From Balaenoptera acutorostrata (Eukaryota; Chordata; Mammalia; Artiodactyla; Balaenopteridae), in assembly GCF_949987535.1 (NCBI RefSeq), contig NC_080067.1:32268039-32332038 (forward strand): 64,000 bases of DNA. Direction: 5' to 3'. Positions 13,202 through 21,830 of this stretch are shown here, piece by piece. Both the position numbers and the translations under genes were made by a program. The notes under the pieces were generated by a model that was given only the letters and a program-made list of their open reading frames with translations, had not been told where the DNA came from and did no database searches. Each line of letters starts with the position of its first letter. The first letter of the stretch is position 1.

Positions 13202-14096
13202 CTAGACAAGTTCCTTTAGCATTTGTTGTAGAGCTGGTTTGGTGGTGCTGAACTCTCTCAGCTTTTGCTTGTTTGTAAAGGTTTTAATTTCTCCATCGAA
13301 TCTGAATGAGATCCTTGCTGGGTAGAGTAATCTTGGTTGTAGGTTTTTCTCCTTCATCACTTTAAGTATATCCTGCCACTCCCTTCTGGCTTGCAGAGTT
13401 TCTGCTGATAGATCAGATGTTAACCTTATGGGGATTCCCTTGTGTGTTATTTGTTTTTTTTTCCCTTGCTGCCTTTAATATGTTTTCCTTATATTTAATT
13501 TTTGACAGTTTGATTAATATGTGTCTTGGCGTGTTCCTCCTTGCGTTTATCCTGTATGGGACTCTCTGTGCTTACAGGACTTGATTAACTATTTCCTTTC
13601 CCATATTAGGGAAGTTTTCAACTATAATCTCTTCAAAAATTTTCTCAGTCCCTTTCTTTTTCTCTTCTTCTTCTGGGACCCCTATAATTCGAATGTTGGT
13701 GCGTTTAATGTTGTCCCAGAGGTCCCTGAGACTGTCCTCAGTTCTTTTCATTCTTTTTTCTTTATCCTGCTCTGTAGTAGTTATTTCCACCATTTTATCT
13801 TCCAGGTCACTTATCCTTTCTTCTGCCTCAGTTATTCTACTATTGATCCCATCTAGAGTATTTTTAATTTCATTTATTGTGTTTTTCATCATTGCTTGGT
13901 TCCTCTTTAGTTGTTCTACATCCTTGTTAAATGTTTCTTGCATTTTGTCTATTCTATTTCCAAGATTTTGGATCATCCTTACTATCATTATTCTGAATTC
14001 TTTTTCAGGTAGACTACCTATTTCCTCTTCATTTGTTAAGTCCAGTGTGTTTTGAGCCTGCTCCTTCATCTGCTGTGTGTTTTTCTGTCGTCTCAT
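13202..14096 (-). pseudogene. L1-A ORF1: RNA-binding chaperone, nonsense plus frameshift
   Basis: ORF1p is the trimeric RNA-binding protein that packages L1 RNA in the cytoplasm. The ATG is at 14096. Residues about 40-105 are a heptad-rich coiled coil (trimer stalk), followed by the start of the RRM-like domain ('NIKRTNIRIIGVPEEEE'). The frame stops at a TAA at 13572-13574, where L1-C has GAA; the neighbouring codon is also changed from CAG to CTG. Downstream the frame continues with recognisable C-terminal-domain sequence, then gains one A in an A-run at about 13445-13455 and shifts. The original stop TAG lies at 13202-13204. The span of 895 bases is one more than a multiple of three, matching the insertion. 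Ancestral length would be about 297 residues. Confidence 0.93.
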
Positions 14097-14614
14097 TTTG
14101 CCTATCTTACTGTGTTTGGGGTCTCCTTTTCACAGGCTGCAGGTTCGTAGTTCCCGTTGTTTTTGGTATCTGTCCCCAGTGGCTAAGGTTGGTTCAGTGG
14201 GTTGTGTAGGCTTCCTGGTGGAGGGAACTAGTGCCTGAATTCTGGTGGATGAGGCTGGATCTTGTCTTTCTGGTGGGTACTTCCACGTCTGGTGGTGTAT
14301 TTTGGGGTGTCTGTGGCCTTATTATGATTTTAGGCAGCCTCTCTGCTAATGGATGGGGTTGTGTTCCTGTCTAGCTAGTTGTTTGGCATAGGGTGTCCAG
14401 CACTGTAGCTTGCTGGTCGTTGAGTGAAGCTGGGTCTTGATGTTGAGATGGAGATCTCTGGGAGATTTTTGCCTTTTGGTATTACGTTTGGGAGGTCTCT
14501 TGTGGACCAGTGTTCTGAAGTTGGCTCTCCCACCTCAGAGGCACGGCCCTGATGCCTGGCTGGAGCACCAAGAGCCTTTCGTCCACACGGCTCAGAGTAA
14601 AAGGGAGAAAAAAT

Positions 14615-14637
14615 AGAAAGAAAGAAAGAAAGAAAGA
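14615..14637. repeat. (GAAA)n tract inside the L1-A 5' UTR
   Basis: Five to six GAAA units. It is the short counterpart of a longer A-rich block at the same place in L1-B (about 41095-41300) and L1-C (about 50650-50768). Confidence 0.85.
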
Positions 14638-15284
14638 GGCTATAATATAGTGAAGTAAAATAAAGCTATTGTAAAGCAAAGCTATACAGACAAAATCTCA
14701 CCCAGAAGCATATACATATACACTCACAAAAAAAAGGAAAAGGGGAAAAATTAATATCTCCTGCTCCCAGAGTCCCCCTCCTGAATTTGGGCTGATTCGT
14801 TGTCTATTCAGGTATTCAGCAGATGCAGGCACATCCAGTTGTTTGTGGAGCTTTAATCCGCTGCTTCTGAGGCTGCTGGGAGAGACTTCCCCTTCTCTCC
14901 CCTGTTCGCACAGCTCCTGGGGTTCAGCTTTGGATTTGGACCCGCCTCTGCGTGTAGGTCGCCTGAGGGCGTCTGTTCCCCGCCCAGACAGGACGGGGTT
15001 AAAGGAGCAGCTGCTTCGGGGGCTCTGGCTCACCCAGGCCGCGGGGAGGGAGGGGTACAGAGGAGGCGGGGCAAGCCTGCGGCGGCCGAGGCCTGCGTGA
15101 CGTTGCAGCAGCCCGAGGCGCGCAGTGCGTTCTCCCGGGGATGTTGTCCCCGGATCCCGGGACCCTGGCAGTGGCGGGCTGCACAGGCTACCGGGAGGGG
15201 CGGTGTGGAGAGTGACCTGTGCTCACACACAGGCTTTTTGGAGGCGGCAGCAGCAGCCCCAGCGTCTCACGCCCGTCTCTGGGG

Positions 15285-16016
15285 TCCGCGCTGATCGCCG
15301 CGGCTCGCGCCCTTCTCTGGAGTTCGTTTAGGCGGCGCTCTGAATCCCCTCTCCTTGCGCGCAGCGAAACAAAGAGGCAAGAAAAAGTCTCTTGCCTCTT
15401 CGGCAGCTGCAGCCCTTTTCCCGGTCTCCCTCCCGGCTAGCCGTGGTGCGCCAACCCCTTCAGGCTGTGTTCACACCGCCAGCCCCAGTCCTCTCCCTGC
15501 GATCCGACCGCAGCCCGAGCCTCAGCTCCCAGCCCCGCCCGCCCTGGCGGGGGAGCAGACAAGCCTCTCGGGCTGGTGAGCGCCGCTCGGCGCCGAGCCT
15601 CTGTGCGGGAGTCTCTCCGATTTTCCCTCTGCGCCCCTGTTGCTGTGGGATCCGCGCTGATAGCCGCAGCTCGCGCCCTTCTCTGGAGTTCGTTTAGGCG
15701 GCGCTCTGAATCCCCTCTCCTTGCCCGCCGCGAAACAAAGAGGCAAGAAAAAGTCTCTTGCCTTTTCGGCAGCTGCAGACTTTTTCCCGGTCTCCCTCCG
15801 GGCTAGCTGTGGTGCACTAACCCCTCCAGGCTGTGTTCACGCCGCCAGCCCCAGTCCTCTCCCTGCGATCCGACCGCAGCCCGAGCCTCAGCTCCCAGCC
15901 CCGCCCGCCCCGGCGGGGGAGCAGACAAGCCTCTCGGGCTGGTGAGTGCTGGTCGGCACTGATCCTCCGTGCGGGAGTCTCTCCGCTTTGCCCTCCGCAC
16001 CCCTGTTGCTGCGCTC
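15285..16016 (-). repeat. 366 bp tandem duplication in the L1-A 5' UTR
   Basis: Two head-to-tail units, 15285-15650 and 15651-16016, both beginning 'tccgcgctgat' and sharing 'ctggagttcgtttaggcggc', 'tctccctgcgatccgaccgc' and 'gcctctcgggctggtgag'. By eye they agree at roughly nine positions in ten. L1-B and L1-C carry this segment once, so the duplication is specific to L1-A or its subfamily. Confidence 0.92.
15372..15400. other. 11 bp stem hairpin in the L1-A 5' UTR
   Basis: AAGAGGCAAGA and its exact reverse complement TCTTGCCTCTT are separated by seven bases. The second 366 bp unit and L1-C each keep the same structure with one mismatch. In L1-B the left arm has been lost. Confidence 0.75.
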
Positions 16017-16324
16017 TCCTCCGTGGCTCTGAAGCTTCCACCCTCTGCCACCCGCAGTCTCCGCCCGCGAAGGGGCTCCTAGTGCGTGGAAACCTTTCCT
16101 CCTTCACGGCTCCCTCCCACTGGTGCAGGTGCCGTCCCTATTCTTTTGTCTCTGTTATTTCTTTTTTCTTTTGCCCTACCCAAGTACGGGGGGAGCTTCT
16201 TGCCTTTTTGGAGGTCGGACATTTTCTGCCAGCGTTCAGTGGGTGTTCTGTAGGAGCAGTTCCACGTGTAGATGTATTTCTACTGTATCTGTGGGAAGGA
16301 AGGTGATCTCCGCGTCTTACTCTT

Positions 16325-16334
16325 CCGCCATCTT
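16325..16334 (-). promoter_or_regulatory. YY1-type motif at the 5' end of L1-A
   Basis: In the L1 sense this reads AAGATGGCGG and lies about 13 bases from the inferred 5' end. A CAAGATGG motif at this place is known in human L1 to bind YY1 and to set the transcription start. The equivalent position reads CAAGATGGC in L1-C, CAAGATGGT in L1-E, and is mutated in L1-B. Confidence 0.7.
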
Positions 16335-16347
16335 CTCCCCCTCCTCC

Positions 16348-16363
16348 GCATCTTATGTTTTTT
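16348..16363. repeat. target-site duplication of L1-A, right copy
   Basis: Exact 16 bp match to 8926-8941. Confidence 0.95.
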
Positions 16364-16510
16364 ATTGGCTTGTTTGAATCTTCATATTAACTGTGACTTC
16401 TTAGGTAACCTTTAGTTTCTTTATCTGTAACTGGGAAAATAATTTACTTAGCTCATAAAGCTGTACTGTGGGTAACATGGTGCTAGGGATATAGAGTGGC
16501 TAAATAGTAT
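16364..16510 (-). repeat. MIR relic, right part, beside L1-A
   Basis: 'aacctttagtttctttatct', 'actgggaaaataat' and 'gctcataaagctgt' follow the antisense MIR core in order. It may continue the piece at 8895-8941 across the L1 insertion. Confidence 0.45.
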
Positions 16511-17379
16511 ATGGGATATATTAAGGAATAAATAATGTTCCTCATAATGTTTCATATCATAATCTCTCAATATGTTGCCATTGTACGAAGGTAAAAGTTT
16601 TATGTATAAAAATAAATGTCCTTTTGATTCTTAATATCTCTCTACATTAGTCTTTGTAAATTAAAAACAAAAACAAAAACACCCATGTAGTTAGTTTTCA
16701 GCTAAGTTACCTGTCAATTCTCACGGTTTAAGTAAATGGAATAAAGATTCAAAAGTGGGCTATTGGATATGAGAAACCACACGTTGTCACCATTGATAAG
16801 TAGTTACTCCCAAGCCCCATTGGCACTACCGACAAACTTGAAGGAAAAATTAAGTCCAATGTATCGCAGTATTACAAAATCGAAAATTTTCACTTTGAGA
16901 TGTTTTCTGCAACTTTGTATAATTGATTCAAAAGCGTTGACAGTGTTTATAGTCAACCAGTTCTGAGGGAATTGGCAGGAGACAATCATTTAGCACATTT
17001 TATTTTCTAAAAATCAGTGTAAATTTACTAAAACTTATATACGAATATTTAATAAGCTTTTGTAAAATAAACTCTGACAAAGGTCAAGAAGTGGTCTTCA
17101 TAGTCTTTCCTCTCAAAATATTTATAGCTCTGTTGGAGAATAAAGATAAGACCAATAATTGCAACGTGCTGTGACCAATGCTAAAATATGTACAAAATTA
17201 GCATCTGAAGTAGTTAGGAAGGACGTTCTTAACTGGGTTTAGAGGGGTTTTAGAATCCTTAGGTCAGGGCCAGTTGACTGGGCCTTGAAGGATAAGAATT
17301 TACTAGAGGAGTGTTTAGGAAAAAAGCAGTCCAGGAAAAAGAAGCATGGTGTATAAATGCATAGAGTAATCAGAGTGCA
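16511..17379. other. single-copy DNA, no gene
   Basis: No gene is recognised. The part at 16740-17000 keeps several isolated CpG sites (ACCGAC, ATCGCAG, ATCGAAA, GCGTTG) in otherwise AT-rich DNA and overlaps short open frames on both strands without any known domain. Confidence 0.55.
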
Positions 17380-17465
17380 TATGGTCGTGTGCCTTGTCCC
17401 TGGAAAATTGTAGGTGCTCAAAAATATTTGTTGAATGAATCCATCAATGAATAAATCACTTAATG
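17380..17465 (+). repeat. L2/MIR-type 3' tail
   Basis: 'ttgtaggtgctcaaaaatat' followed by 'ttgttgaatgaat' is the typical 3' tail of L2 and related ancient elements. The upstream part (about 17240-17380) also resembles an old interspersed repeat, but I cannot name it. Confidence 0.5.
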
Positions 17466-18093
17466 AAAGAAAGTGGAGAAAGGTCCTGGAAGGGATAAAA
17501 AGGGATTTTAAGAAGGGAAGGTAAACACCTTTGTCTTTATAATTTTGCCTATTTTTGTCTACATTTTTGTGATTTTTTTTTTCTATTTCACAAGTTCTGT
17601 TTCACTCTTTTGATTCTTTCACAAATGTCATCCATAAGTGCTTCCTGAGTCCATCCCTCTTTTAAATCCCCTGATGTTTAATTTATTTCTGATATTCATT
17701 TGTGTGTGGTCCTGTGTGTCCAGGTGTACGCTTCAACCCTCCCTGGCCTTGCTCTGTCTTAGGGTTGTGCGGTGTGGTTCCTAGGCTCCCTATAAATTAC
17801 TTCCTGGTTGCGTTCAGCCAAGGGGTGACACTGGAGAGATTAGAGGGCAAGAAGATGAGAGAAACCCGAGCATGTCTCCCCCTTGCCTTTGCAGGAGTTA
17901 TACCTTCACATGATTCCATATCCTCCCAGGTAGGCTTATCATGCTTCTATCTTCCATGTGGTGATTCTAACCAGGACTCCAATATACCATTTCCTCCAGT
18001 TGTGTCCTTGAGAAGATTTTGAGATTATTTTTTGAGATTTAAATATAAAATACTATCTAGTTCAATTATCATACATAAAAGGAAACTGAAGCT
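17466..18093. other. single-copy or unassigned old repeat, no gene
   Basis: A GC-richer patch at 17700-18020 gives a 106-codon open frame with no recognisable domain. Phrases such as 'ctccctataaattacttcc' resemble an old interspersed repeat whose family I cannot name. Confidence 0.45.
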
Positions 18094-18111
18094 AAGAAAT
18101 ATTAAATTACT
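18094..18111. repeat. target-site duplication of the plus-strand SINE, left copy
   Basis: AAGAAATATTAAATTACT is repeated exactly at 18426-18443. Confidence 0.96.
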
Positions 18112-18425
18112 GGGCTTCCCTGGTGGTGCAGTGGTTAAGAATCCGCCTGCCAATGCAGGGGACATGGGTTCGAGCCCTAGTCTGGGAAGATCCCACATGC
18201 CGCGGAGCAACTAAGCCTGTGCACCAAAACTATTGAGCCCGCATGCCACAACTACTGAAGCCTGTACGCCTAGAGCCTGTGCTCTGCAACAAGAGAAGCC
18301 ACTGCAATGAGAAGCCTGTGCACTGCAACAAAGAGTAGCCCCTGCTCGCTGCAACTAGAGAAAGCCCGTGTGCAGCAACGAAGACCCAATGCAGCCAAAA
18401 ATAAATAAATAAATAAATTTAAAAA
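18112..18425 (+). mobile_element. CHR-type tRNA-derived SINE
   Basis: The tRNA-related head starts at 'gggcttccctggtggtgcag'. It has an RNA polymerase III A box (TGGTGCAGTGG, 18124-18134) and a B box (GGTTCGAGCC, 18167-18176), then the CHR body ('gatcccacatgccgcggagc', repeated 'aagcctgtg' phrases, 'gcaacgaagacccaatgcag') and an AAATA-repeat tail. The 18 bp flanking duplication is perfect. The family derives from tRNA-Glu and is restricted to the whale/hippo/ruminant group. It has no protein and depends on L1-type machinery in trans. Confidence 0.95.
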
Positions 18426-18443
18426 AAGAAATATTAAATTACT
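18426..18443. repeat. target-site duplication of the plus-strand SINE, right copy
   Basis: Exact match to 18094-18111. Confidence 0.96.
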
Positions 18444-19259
18444 TTAGCAAAGGTTTATGTCTTGATAGATATTAAAACCGAGTAAACCCAGTTCTTTGAT
18501 TTCCCATGCAGTATTCTTTTGACAATACTACAGTGTTACCTCATTGAATGTATTTGACAAAGAAATTACATGTTACAACTAACTAGTGTCAGAAGACAAA
18601 AAAAAAAAAAAAAAAAAATGTTGGAGAATATGGAACAAAAGAAACATTGTGCCAGAAAGGAATGTTTTTGACTTCATATACCAGAAAACTAACATGGATT
18701 AAACAAACAGGGATTTTTTTTTCTCATATGTGAACCAATCAGGGGTAGGCATATACTGCCTTTGGCTCAGTTGCTACACTACATGGTGGTAGCATCTCAG
18801 TGATTCTCTTGTTGCTTTCTCCATGGAACATGTAATTTTGGGTATTATGTCCGTGTTCAAAGAGGGAAGAAGGGGATAAGGGCCTCCTAAGTCAAGTGGA
18901 TCCATTTTTATCTTGAAAGCAAAAGCTTTCCTAGAATTCTCAGTGGACTTCGTTTAAATCTTATTAAGTCTTAACTAAAAGTATGTCACATAACCACATA
19001 GTTACAATGGAGGCTGAGAAAAATCAATCTTTAGATTTTCCAGCCTCCTTAGTGGAGGCTGCAGCTGAGAAGTAGATTGAGAGTGGGTGATGAATTCACT
19101 AGCCAGTGGAAGAAAAAGGGCACCATTTTAACTGCAAATGGGTGAGCAAATGCCAGCTTTGAGAGAGGTAAATGGTGTTGTTGACCAAAAATTGATCTTG
19201 AGAAAATAACTGGGCTAGTGTCCTGGTTTGGAACAAATGAAGCTGAAAAGCGTTGGACA
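18444..19259. other. single-copy DNA, no gene
   Basis: Contains an A-run at 18598-18618. No repeat body is recognised in front of that run, and no gene is seen. Confidence 0.6.
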
Positions 19260-19410
19260 AAATACAAGTTAGCAGAGATATTTTCATATGTGGAAACTGA
19301 GGCTCAGAGAAGGTGAATAAATTGTCCAAGTTAATGTAAATGGCATTGCCAGTTTTCAGGACTACCTTTGTTTAAACTCCAGTGCCTTCAAGCTTTCTAC
19401 TATCCTGTAT
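19260..19410 (+). repeat. MIR SINE relic
   Basis: The MIR core 'gtggaaactgaggctcagag' is followed by 'aaggtgaataaattgtccaa' and a weak 'gttttcaggactacc...ctccagtgcc' stretch, in the consensus order for plus-strand MIR. Confidence 0.75.
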
Positions 19411-21660
19411 AGCCATGATATGATATGTTAGCTGCTACTAAGGGATTCCCGAGGCTCAAATATGCATACAACCAATTCATAGACTTTTTTATCATTCCCC
19501 CACTCCTATAGGCCTCACAATGACTTTTGTACTTCAAAGCTGTTCTTTACATTTAAAAAAAATATTATGTCATTTCTATGAAGTGTTTATAGAAAGTAAA
19601 ATAATAAGACTTTAGTTTTCCCTAAGACCCAGATCTTTTAGGAATGATACTGTGTTGTACATACCACAAAAAATAGATTTTAATCATAGAGCAAATCTCA
19701 AGGTAGTTTAATAATAACATAGTCTGTGTTCATACCTTGGGTCACTTTACCCTTTAGAGATACTTTTGCACTGAATTGGTATAGTTTATGCCTTCTAAAT
19801 GCACTGTACATAATTCTGATGAATTCTAAGTACTTCTGCAATGAAACAGTATAGTAGATGTAACTGATATTTTGCTCATTCTGCTTAGTTAAAAGTACAC
19901 AAATATCCCATTTTCATTCAACTTTATATCCTCTATAGCATACAGTCTGATATCTAACACAGAACAGAGGCTTGCTTACCCTTCCTCACATGGATTCTTT
20001 CTTTGTCTGCTCCATATTTTGTTTCCCACACACCTCCCTGATAACCACGAGTGCATGCTTCCTATGTACATCTCTCCCATCAATACAGTACATTTTTAGA
20101 GGCAAGTTAAATAAACTTTATTTTAAAAGCATTGAAAGTTTAAATTGTAAGAAATTATAGTCTATATCAATTTATCATTCTTTGATTAATACTGTCTACT
20201 GCATTTATTATGGAAAGTTGACTCTCCCATTTTTGCCCGAATGCCTGAAGTGAGAAGTACATTGGCTTTTCTATCTGTAGGTTTTCAATTTCAAATTAAA
20301 AATAGAATTACCATATGACCAAATCAGCTGGTAAACTGAGATTCTTCTAAATGAAAGAGGGTATAGGACTTATCTCTTAGAAATGGGTGGAGGTTGGATA
20401 CAGGTGCAGGCATTCAACTGAATAGAACAATTCTATTATACGCTTTGGGGAAAGGTGGGGAAGACACACTTGATTTCAGAGGTTCTTCTCCCAGAGTCGG
20501 GGGAAAGGTAGGGGCTCAACTGTTCAATGTATGAGTCATCCAGACCTTATTCCTGTTCTCACGCAAATCCTGTTTCCTAGTCTAGAGGCTCCTGGGGATT
20601 TTGCAGGTTTGAGCTTCCTCCTTGGCTGGATTCCCTTCAGACATTCCCTAGGCTGTGGTCTTAACTGTCCTGTAGGTGGCTTTCTCCATGTGCTTTATGA
20701 CATCCAGGTTGTTCGTCATTAGAAGTATTTATGTTTTCTTTCTTTTTACTATTAACTATTACTTATGATATTAATACGGGTATCAGAAGGGAGAGTGGAG
20801 AAAAAAACATGTGGCAGGTCTGTCACTTTTATAGGTAGTTTTCGTGACATTTTTCTGATATGGCTCAGTTTTCTGGTTTCCATGCCACTGTGGAGCTGCC
20901 GTTTTAAGAGACCGTACTCTCAGACCTCAGCTTATGTTCACTTCAATCTCTAATAAGCAGGGAGGCACTACAGTTCTTTAGAGGACTATCTCAAACAATA
21001 TAAAATAAAGGGTGGTGAGCAATTAGCAGCTGCATTTCTAGCGCTTAAAGTGCAAGGCAGAGAAGCCAGAAAGAAGCAGGATCGTGAAGGATTATTTCTG
21101 CCAGTTCGAGGAACTGGCGCTTTACACAGAAGGCCTACAGGCATTGTTGGAGGTCTGAAAACGAAACTGACCGTTTTGCACAAGGTCTTATTTTATCATT
21201 CCATTAAATGGACAAACATACAAAAAAAGAAGCAATGAAAAATAAAATGGGAATATGAAAATGTGGTCTCAGATCATAGAGATATAGTACATTATACAAC
21301 ATATTTCTTCTTATTTCCTAGCTGATTCTAAAATAAAAAGGACTTTAGCTGCTTCAGAAAAAGGTGGTATGTAATAAAGCTACAGAAGAAGGAAGTAAGG
21401 ACCATGGAATGGAGTAAATAAAAATGCTATTCACTGTGGTATTATTTGGGTAGAGAATAGACTGGGTTCTGAGCAACTGGTAAACAAAAGAAGGCACAGC
21501 CTTCCCAATCAGAAAGAAAGTAGCATGCTAGTTACTTAGGGAAGCTAGTGTATATTTTAAGTTTTTTTCTGAATCTTAATTTTAAATTACTCCAATGTCA
21601 GCAAATTTCTCATCTGTGAATTGATAATTATGGAAGAAATATAATAGGGTTTGGAGGAAA
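19411..21660. other. single-copy DNA, no gene
   Basis: No gene or young repeat. A 60-codon-class open frame at 21050-21238 and its mirror have no known domain. The block at 21000-21190 has balanced composition and several E-box or homeodomain-like words, which is weak evidence of a conserved element. Confidence 0.55.
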
Positions 21661-21830
21661 GAAAAGGGATTTTGGAGTGAGATAAATTTGGTCTCAGCAC
21701 TGCCATGTGTGAACTCTACTATCCTTAGGAAACTCTCAAAGTCTTAATTTTTCCTCTTTACCTTGAAGTGGTTTAACTGTATACTGTGCATCTGACACAT
21801 AGGGTTCCACACAGGTTAAAGGCTAAGTTT
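21661..21830 (-). repeat. MIR SINE relic, antisense
   Basis: 'ggattttggagtgagataaa', 'ggtctcagcactgccatgtg', 'ccttaggaaactctcaaagt' and 'catctgacacatagg' follow antisense MIR in order (consensus: ggactctggagccaga, cggctctgccactt, ccttgggcaagtta). Confidence 0.65.

Larger units (their letters stand above)
8942..16347 (-). mobile_element. L1-A: full-length LINE-1, youngest-looking full-length copy
   Basis: A complete LINE-1 of about 7.4 kb in reverse orientation, bounded by a perfect 16 bp target-site duplication. On the plus strand the order is: a T-run (the L1 A-tail), a 3' UTR to 9325, ORF2, a 57-58 base spacer, ORF1, and a 2.25 kb CpG-rich 5' UTR ending at a CAAGATGG-like motif. ORF2 has one visible 1-base deletion. 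ORF1 has one nonsense codon and one 1-base insertion. High CpG retention and the perfect duplication suggest it is younger than L1-B and L1-C. It cannot make a full ORF1p or ORF2p as read, so it is probably immobile unless the lesions are assembly errors. Confidence 0.97.
14097..16347 (-). promoter_or_regulatory. L1-A 5' UTR / internal promoter, CpG-rich
   Basis: About 2.25 kb upstream of ORF1, GC- and CpG-rich between about 15000 and 16100, the only CpG-island-like sequence in the window. In LINE-1 the 5' UTR holds the internal RNA polymerase II promoter. Visible parts from 5' to 3' in the L1 sense: a CAAGATGG-type motif near the end, a 366 bp tandem duplication, a short hairpin, and a pyrimidine-rich tract with (GAAA)n on the plus strand. 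L1-C has a homologous but single-copy version with many CpG sites converted to TpG or CpA. No TATA box is evident. Confidence 0.85.

Noticed and set aside
13144..13209. N-terminal extension of ORF2 in L1-A overlapping the ORF1 stop
   Set aside because: The frame is open but begins with TTG. The ATG at 13143 aligns the endonuclease and FADD residues with human ORF2p to within one residue, so the extension is most likely untranslated spacer.
15833..16306. 157-codon plus-strand open frame antisense to the L1-A 5' UTR, with a related frame in L1-C (51680-52126), resembling primate ORF0
   Set aside because: The L1-A frame opens at a GTG, not an ATG. Long frames are expected in GC-rich DNA with few stops, and the similarity between copies follows from their common DNA. 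No Kozak or splice signal was found to support it.
18112..18180. Possible tRNA gene
   Set aside because: A and B boxes are present but the region is the tRNA-derived head of a SINE, followed by the SINE body and tail and flanked by a perfect duplication. No tRNA cloverleaf is preserved.
18598..18618. Poly(A) tail of a processed pseudogene or SINE
   Set aside because: The upstream sequence shows no recognisable transcript or SINE body and no clear target duplication was found.
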